Source: Erwinia sp. E602 (lineage in GTDB: Bacteria > Pseudomonadota > Gammaproteobacteria > Enterobacterales > Enterobacteriaceae). Taken from it: a stretch of 64,000 nt of DNA. The notes beneath the pieces are model-generated. The model did not search any database and was not told where the DNA came from. It saw nothing but the letters and a program-made list of their open reading frames with translations. Location of the stretch: NCBI RefSeq assembly GCF_018141005.1, contig NZ_CP046582.1:3596001-3660000 (forward strand), read 5' to 3'. Positions 33,703 to 41,844 of this stretch are shown one piece after another; the first letter of the stretch is position 1; each line of letters starts with the position of its first letter. The position numbers and the translations under genes were made by a program.

Positions 33703-33718
33703 GTTGATGTTAATCACA
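33703..33718. promoter_or_regulatory. Possible CRP site between the csc operators
   Basis: GTTGA-TGTTAA-TCACA has a perfect right half and a weak left half of the CRP consensus TGTGA-N6-TCACA. It lies between the two LacI-type operators, where catabolite control would be expected. Confidence 0.4.
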
Positions 33719-33721
33719 AGA

Positions 33722-33733
33722 GTTAACGTTAAC
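33722..33733. promoter_or_regulatory. LacI-type operator 2 of the csc operon
   Basis: GTTAACGTTAAC is a perfect 12-bp palindrome. Its centre is 64 bp from that of operator 1, about six helical turns, a spacing that allows both to be bound on one DNA face by a repressor tetramer or looped pair. Confidence 0.75.
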
Positions 33734-33918
33734 ATTATACAAATGAGAGCGCGATCAACTTTTGTCAGGCACCAGCACGGCTAAGAGGATTTATCGGGAC
33801 GGTGGTACGCTGCCGCGCACAAAACAGGCCCGCGAGCTTTGGCATCCCCGCTCACGTGGGGTAATCTTGAGCCAACTGACCGACAGGTCGGACATTTACC
33901 CAGACAGGACAACGCGTT

Positions 33919-34914
33919 ATGTCATCGCTAAAAGAAGTTGCCCAACTGGCCAACGTGTCGCTGATGACCGTTTCCCGGGCGCTGAACAGCCCGCAGCGGC
34001 TGAAACCCGAGACGCTGGCCCGCGTTCAGGCCGCAATTAACGAACTGAACTACGTGCCGGACCTGTCGGCGAAGAAGATCCGCGGCGCGCGCAGCACCGC
34101 CAACACCATCGGCGTGCTGGCGCTGGATACGGTGACCACGCCGTTCTCGGTGGAGATGACCCTGTCGATTGAAGAGACCGCCCGCGCCCACGGCTGGAAC
34201 AGCTTTGTGATTAATATGTTTTCCGACGACAGCCCGGAGACCATGGTCGATCTGCTGCTGTCGCACCGCCCCGCCGGCATTATTTACACCACTATGGGGC
34301 TGCGCCGGGTGCCGGTGCCGCCGCGGCTGCTGACCCTGCCCTGCGTGCTGGCCAACTGCGAGAGCCTGAATGATGCGGTAGCCAGCTATATTCCTGACGA
34401 CGAGCAGGGCCAGTATCAGGGGGTGAAAGCCCTGCTGGCGGCGGGTTACCGGCGGCCGCTGTGCCTGCACCTGCCGTCCGGCCAGCCGGCGCCACCGCGC
34501 CGCCGCCGCGGGCTGGAACGCGCCTGCCGCGAAGCCGGCCTCGACCCGCTGACGCTGGATCACTGTGAAATGGCGCACGGCGACCAGCACTACCGCAGCA
34601 TTCCGGCGATGGTCGAAGCACATATGCCGCAGGGCAAGCCGGACTTTGATTCGGTGGTCTGCGGTAACGACCGCATCGCGTTTATGGTTTATCAGGTGCT
34701 GCTGGCGAACGGCGTGCGCATCCCGCACGACGTCGGCGTGCTCGGCTATGACAATATGGTCGGCATTGGCGACCTGTTTCTGCCGCCGCTCTCCACCGTG
34801 CAGCTGCCGCACTATGAGATTGGCCGGTTAAGCGCACTGCATATCATTAACGGCGAAACGCACCGCGACACGGTCAGGGTGGAGAGCCCGTGGCTGGCGC
34901 GGGGATCGCTGTGA
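33919..34914 (+). CDS. cscR: LacI-family repressor of the sucrose operon
   Basis: A 331-residue regulator with the N-terminal HTH SLKEVAQLANVSLMTVSRAL and hinge helix (LSAKKIRGARSTANTIGVLA). A periplasmic-binding-protein-like effector domain follows, ending in GVLGYDNMVGIGDLFLPPLS TVQLP, which is the usual LacI end. It is divergent from cscB; the 293-bp gap holds the two operators. It should repress the operon until sucrose or fructose is present. A segment around residues 177-207 (RRPLCLHLPSGQPAPPRRRR) is basic and Pro-rich, slightly unusual for the family but without frame disruption. Confidence 0.87.
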   Translation: MSSLKEVAQLANVSLMTVSRALNSPQRLKPETLARVQAAINELNYVPDLSAKKIRGARSTANTIGVLALDTVTTPFSVEMTLSIEETARAHGWNSFVINMFSDDSPETMVDLLLSHRPAGIIYTTMGLRRVPVPPRLLTLPCVLANCESLNDAVASYIPDDEQGQYQGVKALLAAGYRRPLCLHLPSGQPAPPRRRRGLERACREAGLDPLTLDHCEMAHGDQHYRSIPAMVEAHMPQGKPDFDSVVCGNDRIAFMVYQVLLANGVRIPHDVGVLGYDNMVGIGDLFLPPLSTVQLPHYEIGRLSALHIINGETHRDTVRVESPWLARGSL

Positions 34915-35068
34915 GCTGAAAGGGGCGACGGGGCAGTACCCTTGTGCCACGAAGCTGCCCGCCGCCTCAGGTGACCGACCGCCGGTAACAGGATCTATCG
35001 CCCTGCGGAAGCATGGATCCCCGCAGGGCATTCCCCTGCAATCCATCCATACGCAACCCGGCCGCAAC

Positions 35069-35596
35069 TTAAGCCTGTGCTGCTCCGTCCTGTTCCAGCG
35101 ACCGTAACAGGGCACGCAGCTGCGTATCCAGGCTGGTCAGCGTTTCGGCCGACAGGGCCGAGAGCAGCTGCCGTTCGTTGTCAACGTGCGCCTCCACCAC
35201 CTGATTAATCAGCACCACCCCGGCGGGCGTCAGCTGCACCAGCATACTGCGCGCATCGTGCGGATTAGCCACGCGGATAATCAGCTCGCGGGTTTCCAGC
35301 CGCTTCAGCCGGTGCGTCATGGTGCCTGAAGTCACCATAAGCGTGGAGAACAATGCGGTCGGGCTCAGGCAGTAGGGCGCGCCGGCACGCCGCAGCGTCG
35401 CCAGCATATCGAACTCCCACATGGTCAGCTCATAGCGGTTAAAACAGGCTTCCAGACGCTGTTCCAGCAGCGCCGTACAGCGTTTGAGACGACCGATAGG
35501 CCCCATCGGGCTGGCGTCCAGGTCCGGGCGCTCGCGCCGCCACTGGGCAAGAATGGTATCGACCGCGTCGTGGGTTGGGTTAGTTTTCTCAGGCAT
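35069..35596 (-). CDS. MarR-family regulator
   Basis: 175 residues from ATG 35596 (an earlier ATG at 35611 would place the start inside the operator). The winged helix is visible as CFNRYELTMWEFDMLATLRR, LSPTALFSTLMVTSGTMTHR (recognition helix) and LIIRVANPHDARSMLVQLTP, with the dimerisation helices at both ends. It is divergent from an EamA exporter with 67 bp between starts. Two direct copies of a 20-bp operator-like element lie in that gap, so it probably controls both genes. The ligand is unknown. Confidence 0.9.
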   Translation of the reverse strand: MPEKTNPTHDAVDTILAQWRRERPDLDASPMGPIGRLKRCTALLEQRLEACFNRYELTMWEFDMLATLRRAGAPYCLSPTALFSTLMVTSGTMTHRLKRLETRELIIRVANPHDARSMLVQLTPAGVVLINQVVEAHVDNERQLLSALSAETLTSLDTQLRALLRSLEQDGAAQA

Positions 35597-35597
35597 A

Positions 35598-35617
35598 TAT
35601 CTTGACTTCAAGGTAAT
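35598..35617. promoter_or_regulatory. MarR operator-like element 1
   Basis: TATCTTGACTTCAAGGTAAT contains the palindrome CTTGA-CT-TCAAG and begins two bases upstream of the marR-type gene's start codon, so binding would autorepress. Confidence 0.7.
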
Positions 35618-35635
35618 TAATCAACAGACTTATAT

Positions 35636-35655
35636 TATCTTGAACTAAAGGTAAT
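35636..35655. promoter_or_regulatory. MarR operator-like element 2
   Basis: TATCTTGAACTAAAGGTAAT is a 17/20 copy of element 1, centred 38 bp away and overlapping the ribosome-site region of the eamA-type gene. Confidence 0.68.
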
Positions 35656-35663
35656 GTCATAAC

Positions 35664-36545
35664 ATGTCTGCAAATACCGCCCTGCGCCACTGGCGCGACG
35701 TTGTGTTAACCGCGCTGGCCCCGGCAATCTGGGGCTCTACCTATATCGTCTCCAGCGAGTTTCTGCCGCCGGACCGGCCCTTCACCGCGGCCCTGATCCG
35801 CGTACTGCCCGCCGGATTACTGCTGCTGCTGTTCGCCCGCCGGCTGCCGGCACGCGGCGAGTGGGGCCGTCTGCTGGTGCTCAGCGCGCTGAATATCGGC
35901 CTGTTTCAGGCGCTGCTGTTTGTTGCCGCTTTTCGCCTGCCCGGCGGGCTGGCGGCGGTGCTGGGCGCGACCCAGCCGTTGATCGTGATGCTGCTGGCCT
36001 GGGCGGTGGATCGCCTGGCACCCTCGCGTATCGCCTTCTGGGCCGCCATCGCCGGGGTGGCCGGAATGGCGGTACTGCTGCTGTCGCCGCAGACGGTGTT
36101 TGAGCCGGTGGGCATGGCGGCGGCGCTGCTCGGGGCTGTCTGTATGGCCTCCGGCGTCTGGCTGAGCCGCCGCTGGCGGCTGTCGCTGACGGTGCTGCCG
36201 CTGACCGGCTGGCAACTGGTGCTGGGTGGACTGATGCTGGCACCGGTGGCGTTGACGGTTGACGCGCCGCTGCCCGCCCTGACCCTGACAAACGTCCTCG
36301 CCTATGCCTGGATCTGCCTGGCCGGCGCGCTGCTTGCCTACGCGCTGTGGTTTCGCGGCGTGGCCCGCCTGCCGACGGCGGCGGTGGCCTCGCTCGGGTT
36401 GCTCAGCCCGCTGACCGCCGTGCTGCTCGGCTGGGCGTTTCTCGGGCAGTCGATAACCGGCACGGCGCTGATCGGGCTGATCGTGGTGCTGGCCAGCGTG
36501 TTCGCCGTGCAGGGGGCGATGGCGGGAAAGCGCAAAGAGAGGTAG
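35664..36545 (+). CDS. EamA-family (DMT) exporter
   Basis: A 293-residue protein with ten membrane helices in two EamA repeats (WGSTYIVSSEFLPPDRPFTA near the start; ALWFRGVARLPTAAVASLG and LLSPLTAVLLGWAFLGQSIT at the end). It resembles YedA/RhaT-like amino-acid or metabolite exporters. AAAGGTAATG provides the ribosome site. It is divergent from the MarR regulator and probably derepressed by its ligand. The C-terminus is basic (GKRKER), i.e. cytoplasmic. Confidence 0.88.
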   Translation: MSANTALRHWRDVVLTALAPAIWGSTYIVSSEFLPPDRPFTAALIRVLPAGLLLLLFARRLPARGEWGRLLVLSALNIGLFQALLFVAAFRLPGGLAAVLGATQPLIVMLLAWAVDRLAPSRIAFWAAIAGVAGMAVLLLSPQTVFEPVGMAAALLGAVCMASGVWLSRRWRLSLTVLPLTGWQLVLGGLMLAPVALTVDAPLPALTLTNVLAYAWICLAGALLAYALWFRGVARLPTAAVASLGLLSPLTAVLLGWAFLGQSITGTALIGLIVVLASVFAVQGAMAGKRKER

Positions 36546-36909
36546 GTCGGGCTCTCTGTGAGCAGCGCTGTGAAGACACCGTTACCGCCAGTATTGTGCG
36601 AAAGCCAGGTAACGATTTGTCCGCCCGTTGAATTTCATCAGTCAGCGTTTATCACCAGCGGCAGAGGATTTCCAAGCGGCTATCAAGTTGAGCATCAGCG
36701 GCAGAGAATTGAGAACCCGATTTCAGGACGGGTATCACACTGGTTTTTTATCAGGCTGGAAAAAGGATGCAGCAGGAGTAGGATGATTCTTATTACTGCG
36801 TTTTCAGGGTGAAAGCGTCGGCAGCTTTTTTCGGGATAAACCGCCGTTCAGCGTGAGGCTGGACGGCGGTGTTCAGATCTTAATTCAGTAAGCCAGTAAG
36901 GATGCGTTT
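36546..36909. other. Non-coding gap with an inverted repeat
   Basis: No gene is supported. Two imperfect 20-base repeats with the core CAGCGGCAGAG occur near 36655 and 36700. A strong hairpin (CCGCCGTTCAGC / GCTGGACGGCGG, about 36841-36868) lies 40 bp before the small membrane gene, but lacks a T-run. Confidence 0.5.
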
Positions 36910-36999
36910 ATGAAAAATATCCTGCCATCGGTGCTGTTCTTATTACTTGTTTTCATTCTGATTTTCGCGCTGGTACGCAAAGTACACGGGCTGGATTAA
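36910..36999 (+). CDS. 29-residue single-pass membrane protein
   Basis: ATG at 36910 preceded by AAGGA with seven-base spacing. The peptide starts MKNILPS, has one long hydrophobic helix (VLFLLLVFILIFALV) and ends with RKVHGLD and TAA. It has the layout of enterobacterial small membrane proteins: positive residues on both sides and a short polar C-terminus. Neighbours are the EamA exporter upstream and fsa convergent, so it appears to stand alone. Function is unknown. Confidence 0.6.
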   Translation: MKNILPSVLFLLLVFILIFALVRKVHGLD

Positions 37000-37032
37000 G
37001 CCCCACTTCTTCGACAGATAGCCCTTCCGCTC

Positions 37033-37695
37033 TTATAACGTCGTGCTGCCATAAGCCGCAGACCAGTCCAGATCGAAGCGCTGCAGCGCGTTATCCACCG
37101 CCGGATCCTGCAGGAACAACTCGGCGACATCCGGATCGACGGTGATCGCCCGGCAGCCCGCCAGCATACAGTCCAGCACCTGGCGTGCGGTGCGGAAGCT
37201 GGCCGCCAGCACTTTCGCCTGCGGCGCGTGGAGATCGACAAGCTTTTGCAGCTCCTTCACCAGCACCACACCGTCACCGCCCTGCGCATCAATACGGTTA
37301 ACGTAGGGGGCAATGTAGCTGGCCCCGGCCAGCGCGGCGTACAGTCCCTGCCCCGCGCCGTACACCGCGGTGCCCAGCGTAGGAATATTTTGCTGCGTCA
37401 GCGCCTTAATCACCACCAGTCCGTTGTGGGTTACCGGCACTTTTACCACCAGTGACGGTACCATTTCACGCAGCCGCAGCGCGTCGTCGATCATCGCCTG
37501 CGGCTCACGGGCCATCACCTGCGCAAACAGCCTGCCGTCCGCCGGCAGCAGCGATGCCAGCTCCTGCAGCACGTCGGCCAGCGGCCGTTTGCTGCGGGCA
37601 ACGATGCTCGGATTGGTGGTGACGCCTTTGATCGGTAAGATCGGTGCCAGACGACGGACCGTGGCCACATCTGCGGTATCTAGATAAAACTCCAT
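37033..37695 (-). CDS. fsa: Fructose-6-phosphate aldolase (transaldolase-like)
   Basis: A 220-residue class I aldolase of the FSA/TalC family. Schiff-base Lys85 lies in SLVVKVPVTHNGL, and the family segments MEFYLDTADVATVRRLAPIL, GVTTNPSIVARS, YVNRIDAQGGDGV and AASFRTARQVLDC are intact. It splits or forms fructose 6-phosphate from dihydroxyacetone and glyceraldehyde 3-phosphate in the cytoplasm. Length is identical to FsaA/FsaB of E. coli. A CRP-like site about 90 bp upstream of the start suggests catabolite control. Confidence 0.92.
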   Translation of the reverse strand: MEFYLDTADVATVRRLAPILPIKGVTTNPSIVARSKRPLADVLQELASLLPADGRLFAQVMAREPQAMIDDALRLREMVPSLVVKVPVTHNGLVVIKALTQQNIPTLGTAVYGAGQGLYAALAGASYIAPYVNRIDAQGGDGVVLVKELQKLVDLHAPQAKVLAASFRTARQVLDCMLAGCRAITVDPDVAELFLQDPAVDNALQRFDLDWSAAYGSTTL

Positions 37696-38038
37696 TACTG
37701 CCTCCGGAAAAACGCTGCGAATAAAATCAGGAAAGTTGAAACAGGCTGCGGAGAAGATAAATGAAACCTGAAAGCAAACAGGTGATGGCTGTCACAATTT
37801 CCCCTGGAAAACGAAAGGAGCAATGTGCACTATAACATTATGATAATTAACACATTGTTTTTATTAATCCCGCAGGAAGCACAAACAGGATCGCGCTGAT
37901 TTAATCTGGCGATCTCTTTTGAAAGAAATGAAACAAGTTTCGAAAGCTCAGCCGCTGCTATGGCACGCGAAAGCCCCGAAGACAGCACGCTGACGTTGCG
38001 CATCGGATACTATCAGATATCCCTTCGAACCTGAGGGA
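37696..38038. other. Gap between fsa and the pseudouridine synthase gene
   Basis: Apart from the CRP-like site there is an AT-rich promoter-like area (37850-37930) that probably serves fsa on the minus strand. No RNA gene or small coding frame is evident. Confidence 0.4.
37780..37797 (-). promoter_or_regulatory. CRP-like site upstream of fsa
   Basis: GGTGA-TGGCTG-TCACA matches CRP consensus TGTGA-N6-TCACA in 9 of 10 specified bases when read as TGTGA-CAGCCA-TCACC on the minus strand. The location upstream of fsa suits activation. Confidence 0.6.
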
Positions 38039-38737
38039 TCAGAACGGCGCGGCGCAGTGGATCGCCATCGGTTCACCGCTGAGCGGATGCACAAAGTTCA
38101 GCGCGCTGGCGTGCAGCATCAGCCGCCGGGTCTGCGCGGTGCCAGGCTGCAGCAGCCCGCCGTACAGATCGCAGCCGAGTATCGGATGCCCCAGCCACTG
38201 GCAGTGGATACGCAGCTGATGGGTGCGCCCGGTTTCCGGCGTCAGCCTTACGCGGGTCAGCAACAGCGGTTCCTCGCCTTCTGCTTCACGCCGTAGTCGT
38301 TCCAGTACCTGATAGCGCGAACGGGCCGGTTTGCCGCTGACCTCACAGATGCTCATCAGCGGAAACAGCGCCGGATCGCGGCCTATCGGCGCATCAATCA
38401 CTCCCTCATCCTCCCTCAGATGGCCGAGCAGCAGCGCCTCATAACGCTTACTCACCGTACGCTGACTAAACTGCTGACACAGCGCGGCGTTGATGACCTT
38501 GTTTCTCGCCACCAGCATCAGCCCGGAGGTGCCGAAGTCGAGGCGGTGAACCAGCGCACAGCCGGGAAAGTCCTGCACCAGCCGGTAGTGCACCGAATCG
38601 AGGTTCTGCGGATTTTTGCCCGACAGGCTCAGCAGGCCGGAGGGCTTGTCGATCAGCAGCAGGTATTCATCCTGGTACAGGATGCGGATTTCATCGTGGC
38701 ATACGGGAGCGATAAAGTGGTCGGTGATGGCGGACAT
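38039..38737 (-). CDS. RluA-family RNA pseudouridine synthase
   Basis: A 232-residue enzyme converting uridine to pseudouridine in rRNA and/or tRNA. The catalytic Asp is in HRLDFGTSG (motif II), and ARSRYQVLERL, TGRTHQLRIHCQWLGHPILG and LMLHASALNFVHP complete the family motifs. No S4 domain is present, as in RluA and the short family members. It resembles RluA but is divergent enough that target specificity (23S U746/tRNA U32) is unsure. It lies alone between fsa and a large gap. Confidence 0.88.
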   Translation of the reverse strand: MSAITDHFIAPVCHDEIRILYQDEYLLLIDKPSGLLSLSGKNPQNLDSVHYRLVQDFPGCALVHRLDFGTSGLMLVARNKVINAALCQQFSQRTVSKRYEALLLGHLREDEGVIDAPIGRDPALFPLMSICEVSGKPARSRYQVLERLRREAEGEEPLLLTRVRLTPETGRTHQLRIHCQWLGHPILGCDLYGGLLQPGTAQTRRLMLHASALNFVHPLSGEPMAIHCAAPF

Positions 38738-39380
38738 TGTGCGGTTCTTAAGATAAGGGTGGGGAAAGATGATAACGGGAACAGGGTCAGCCTGGAAACA
38801 ACGGGCAGCTTAAAGCCCATTTACAGGCTCTGCGGACACAAGACGCTGCGATCGTCGTCATTACAGGGGGACGATTCGCAGTGCTGAGTTCAGAGTGGAA
38901 TTTTTATCGGGAAGTGCAGAAAAGTAAACTGCTGAATCAATCGTTACTTGCTGTCTTTCATGATTGATTTACAAAAAATACATTTGGCACCGTAAGGGTT
39001 TTGTTTTGTAATGTCGAGATGCGAGAAGCGGTACTGAATGCTGAAGCATGAGGGACATTTTAGCTTAAAATTTGTGATAGAAACCTTCTTATTTTGTTTA
39101 ACGAACGATTCACGATAACAGCTTTCTCACTACAAATCTGTTTTATTTTGACCGATTAAGGAGATAATTATTCTGTCAGCAGCCAGTCAGCCTGACGCTT
39201 TTTTTTGTGGTGTGCGCTTACGGCGCGGATAAGAGGGCCTCATTGATTACAGCCATTTACATCATCTGCCCCATACCTGCATCACCGCTGGCAGAGGAGA
39301 ACATGTGAATACCTCCTCCCTATAGGTTACTGAACGTGACTTCAACAACCGCGCAGGGAGATACCGCCATTTTTATCCGG
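38738..39380. other. 643-bp gap, contains a degraded zinc-ribbon frame
   Basis: Other than the zinc-ribbon remnant at 38944-39126 nothing is coding. A GTCAG/CTGAC dyad followed by eight T (about 39178-39208) may terminate plus-strand transcription. The rest is low-complexity and AT-rich. Confidence 0.4.
38944..39126 (-). pseudogene. Zinc-ribbon protein frame without start codon (YnfU-like)
   Basis: A 60-codon open frame encodes KCPSCFSIQYRFSHLD and then GAKCIFCKSIMKDSK before TAA: two CxxC pairs spaced as in small YnfU-type zinc-binding proteins. No ATG, GTG or TTG exists in frame before the first CxxC, and a stop lies just upstream, so the 5' end is lost or frameshifted. AT-rich, unlike core neighbours. 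Confidence 0.4.
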
Positions 39381-39890
39381 TCAGGCAATCAACCTGCGTG
39401 CCGTGATTAAACGCTCAGACCAGTAGCTGTTATCCAGCGTGGAGATAATCACGCCTTCACTGGTAGAAGCGTGGATAAACTTCTTACCACCGATATAAAT
39501 ACCGACGTGTTTCTGCTTAGGTGAAAGCTGGAAAAATACCAGATCGCCGGCCCGCAGATCTTCACGTTTCGTTTTCACCCCTTGCTTGATCTGTTGCTCG
39601 GTGGTACGCGGCAGATGAGATGACGCTTTGCCGAAAAAGGACGAATGATAGATTTTCTGCACTCGCGCTGAACAGTCAATACCTTTCATCGTCGTACCGC
39701 CAAACCGGTACTTCACGCCACTCCAGCGGGAAAACTCAGAAGAAAGTTTTTTCTTTATTCCGGCATCACCGATAGATTTATTTGCTGATTTCTGAGCCAT
39801 CATATTACTGTAGTCAGAGGCATACAGCGGAGCAGAGCTAAAAAGGGCGATAAGCAGCAGACCGCCGGTAGCAAAATTTCGGGCATTCAT
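39381..39890 (-). CDS. NlpC/P60 peptidoglycan hydrolase (MepS-like)
   Basis: A 169-residue secreted protein. The signal peptide is FATGGLLLIALFSSAPLYAS without lipobox Cys, so it is probably periplasmic rather than a lipoprotein like MepS. The NlpC/P60 domain follows: RFGGTTMKGIDCSARVQKIY with the nucleophile Cys, RAGDLVFFQLSPKQKHVGIY with the catalytic His, and KKFIHASTSEGVIIS. Such enzymes cleave cross-links between stem peptides. GIDCSAR replaces the common GxDCSG, a small deviation next to the active Cys. The gene is isolated, with gaps on both sides. Confidence 0.85.
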   Translation of the reverse strand: MNARNFATGGLLLIALFSSAPLYASDYSNMMAQKSANKSIGDAGIKKKLSSEFSRWSGVKYRFGGTTMKGIDCSARVQKIYHSSFFGKASSHLPRTTEQQIKQGVKTKREDLRAGDLVFFQLSPKQKHVGIYIGGKKFIHASTSEGVIISTLDNSYWSERLITARRLIA

Positions 39891-40556
39891 AAAAAAAACG
39901 ATTCACTCTTTGGTTAATGTCCGGGCAAAATTTAACCATCAACCATTCTGGCGTCAAGAGAGGTGGAATCACGATATTATCGCTTACACGCTTCTGACAA
40001 ACGGATGTCTTGCGTAAATCTTTACGTGTCATCATGGACGACATTGAAAGGAATGGCTTCTATTTCAGACACCTAAACGTAATAACAGACCGGATAATTT
40101 CCCACACCCTGTTATCATGACAGGTAACTCCCGCCCCTCAACAACCCATTGTTTTATAAGAAAATAAATAAAAGCATCATCCTGAAAACAGTGATGGCAG
40201 TAGAATGCACTTTGATAAAATCATGATAAATAAAATCAAAAAAACCACCACGTTCCAAACTTAGTTATTCTGACTGGTTTAAATCTGATTTCACGCATTT
40301 TGTCATCCATTGCCTACAAAGAAAAGAGAACCCTTCTTATTTAATCCGATTACCATTTACTTTTCTTTACTTACCAGGGGCAACCCATTTTCCTGTCAGA
40401 TATATCGGGTGAGCCTGCCATTTTACTCACGCTGTCGTTGTAGGAAACAGCCTACGTTAACTGATGACGAGTCCGATAGGATTACTCTCAGTCATTGATA
40501 GAATCATCACCTTAAATTTACAACCTTTTTTTATTTATTACCCTCAAGAGAGAAAA
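39891..40556. other. 666-bp AT-rich gap before the cytochrome b561 pseudogene
   Basis: No coding frame is supported in either direction; short frames here are random. The AT-rich section 40150-40260 likely holds promoters. Lower G+C than surroundings is consistent with the decaying neighbourhood. Confidence 0.4.
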
Positions 40557-41066
40557 ATGAAAACCAAAAAGTATGCCTGGCAGCAGGTCATTTTGCACTG
40601 GCTGTCGGCTGTCGTTATTATCTGAGCGACAGTTACAGGTTTCTATGCGGCAATGTTTGAAACCACCCCTGAATTAAAAGATTGGATCGGTTTCTTTAAC
40701 GTCTCCCTGACTACGGTATTTATCCCATTCTTTATTCTGCGGGTTTATTACCTGTTAAAATTAGGCAAGCCACACTAAGGTAAAAAAGACTTCGCCAGCC
40801 GTGCCGCCGACTGGGTGCATATGCTGCTCTACATCAATATTGCCGTGGTACTGATTACCGGCGTACTGATGATGGACAGGGATATTAACATCTTTAACCT
40901 GTTCTCCATCCCGCATCTGATTGAGAGCAAACTGATCACTGACCTGTTTTTCGTTACGCATATTATCTCGTGCACCACTCTGGCAGGCCTGGTGCTGCTG
41001 CATATCCTCGCGGTGGTGAAACATGAACTGTTTGGCAACCGCGTATTGCGCAGAATGAGCTGGTAA
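40557..41066 (+). pseudogene. Cytochrome b561 gene with two in-frame stops
   Basis: Translated from ATG 40557 the sequence reads as a full-length 169-codon cytochrome b561 (YodB/CybB type): KKYAWQQVILHWLSAVVII, FFNVSLTTVFIPFFILRVYY, SRAADWVHMLLYINIAVVLI, LAGLVLLHILAVVKHELFGN. The haem-ligand histidines in LHW, WVH and LLH are kept. TGA at 40623-40625 and TAA at 40776-40778 interrupt the frame while no base is inserted or lost. The family normally forms a four-helix di-haem electron-transfer protein. Intact flanks and single-base-type stops point to recent inactivation, or to sequencing error at two places. Just upstream of prophage debris. Confidence 0.8.
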
Positions 41067-41209
41067 AAGAGTTAGCAGGGATACTGAATTGATCGGGGCC
41101 GGCGTTCTCCTGCGGAACATTTGCCCCATGGGCTTATGAGCATGTGTGGAGCTGCGGCGGTTGTACATTCACCCGGTGGCTTTTTTATTGCCAGAGCACG
41201 GAGTAAACC

Positions 41210-41326
41210 ATGAACATCACCATCGATGACCGTTTCATTATAGAAAGCAGCACATTAACCGGGTCGCCCTGCAGGGTGAAAAGGCAATCAGCGAGGTTGC
41301 GGCATGAACTATGCAGATATTGCTGA
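41210..41326 (+). pseudogene. P2-like prophage remnant, fused small ORFs
   Basis: An ATG after a GGAGTAAAC ribosome site starts MNITIDDRFIIES, which resembles the beginning of DUF5405 proteins of P2-like phages. After a few codons another frame reads VALQGEKAISEVAA and stops next to the following ATG, resembling the end of a different small P2-type gene. An internal deletion has fused two neighbours. No function is expected. Confidence 0.45.
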
Positions 41327-41519
41327 CGAGGCCAGCGCACGTGAACAGCAGATGGTAGAGGTGGCTCTGGCCAACCGGAAATTGCCGAGTATGGCATTCA
41401 CCGGAGCCTGCTACTGGTGCGAAGAGAGCATTACAAAAGGTCATTATTGCGATGCTGACTGCCGCCATGATCATCAGGTGCATCAGTGGGCGCAGAGCCA
41501 GAGGGCGACTGGTGAATAA
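41304..41519 (+). CDS. Phage-type small zinc-finger protein
   Basis: A 71-residue protein with the Cys pattern ACYWCEESITKGHYCDADCRHDHQ (CxxC...CxxxC), typical of small zinc-ribbon proteins located in the regulatory region of P2-like prophages. The frame is complete. It begins right after the preceding remnant's TGA, a usual phage packing. With the integrase tail downstream it is part of an old element at argU. Possibly not expressed. Confidence 0.55.
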   Translation: MNYADIADEASAREQQMVEVALANRKLPSMAFTGACYWCEESITKGHYCDADCRHDHQVHQWAQSQRATGE

Positions 41520-41589
41520 CACCACAGCAGTAAAACGCCTTGCGTTCAGTAGCAAGGCGATGCCGCTCTGAATTCATCAGCAGCATCGC

Positions 41590-41752
41590 GGGGAAGCACT
41601 GGTCAGAGCACGATCGGATCAACACCCTTCTTTACGCTCACCTTGCCCCTGACCACCTGACGGAACATGCGCGCAAAATTGACTCGATTTTCAGGGTTGA
41701 TGTCCCAAATTTGTCCCATGCAGGAAAATTGAAGGCTAAAGAAAAGGGGTAA
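41590..41752 (+). pseudogene. Integrase C-terminal remnant
   Basis: The frame ending at 41752 contains [20 protein letters not shown], the region with the catalytic Tyr of tyrosine recombinases of P2-like phages, plus a short tail. The remaining integrase (Arg and His boxes) is missing. It ends 15 bases from the tRNA-Arg gene, the normal distance between an integrase gene and its attachment site. Confidence 0.6.
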
Positions 41753-41767
41753 TTCGTTGAAACTTAA

Positions 41768-41844
41768 TGGTACGCCCTACAGGATTCGAACCTGTGACCT
41801 ACGGCTTAGAAGGCCGGTGCTCTATCCAACTGAGCTAAGGGCGC
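41768..41844 (-). tRNA. argU: tRNA-Arg (anticodon TCT)
   Basis: A 77-nt cloverleaf: acceptor GCGCCCT, D arm AGCTCAGTTGGATAGAGC, anticodon loop CTTCTAA with TCT, T arm GGTTCGAATCC, CCA encoded. It reads rare AGA codons. The 5' neighbour is folD, as in E. coli. The acceptor closes with a G-U pair (G1, U72), and the phage debris lies at its 3' end, where integration replaces the end of the gene. Confidence 0.95.
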
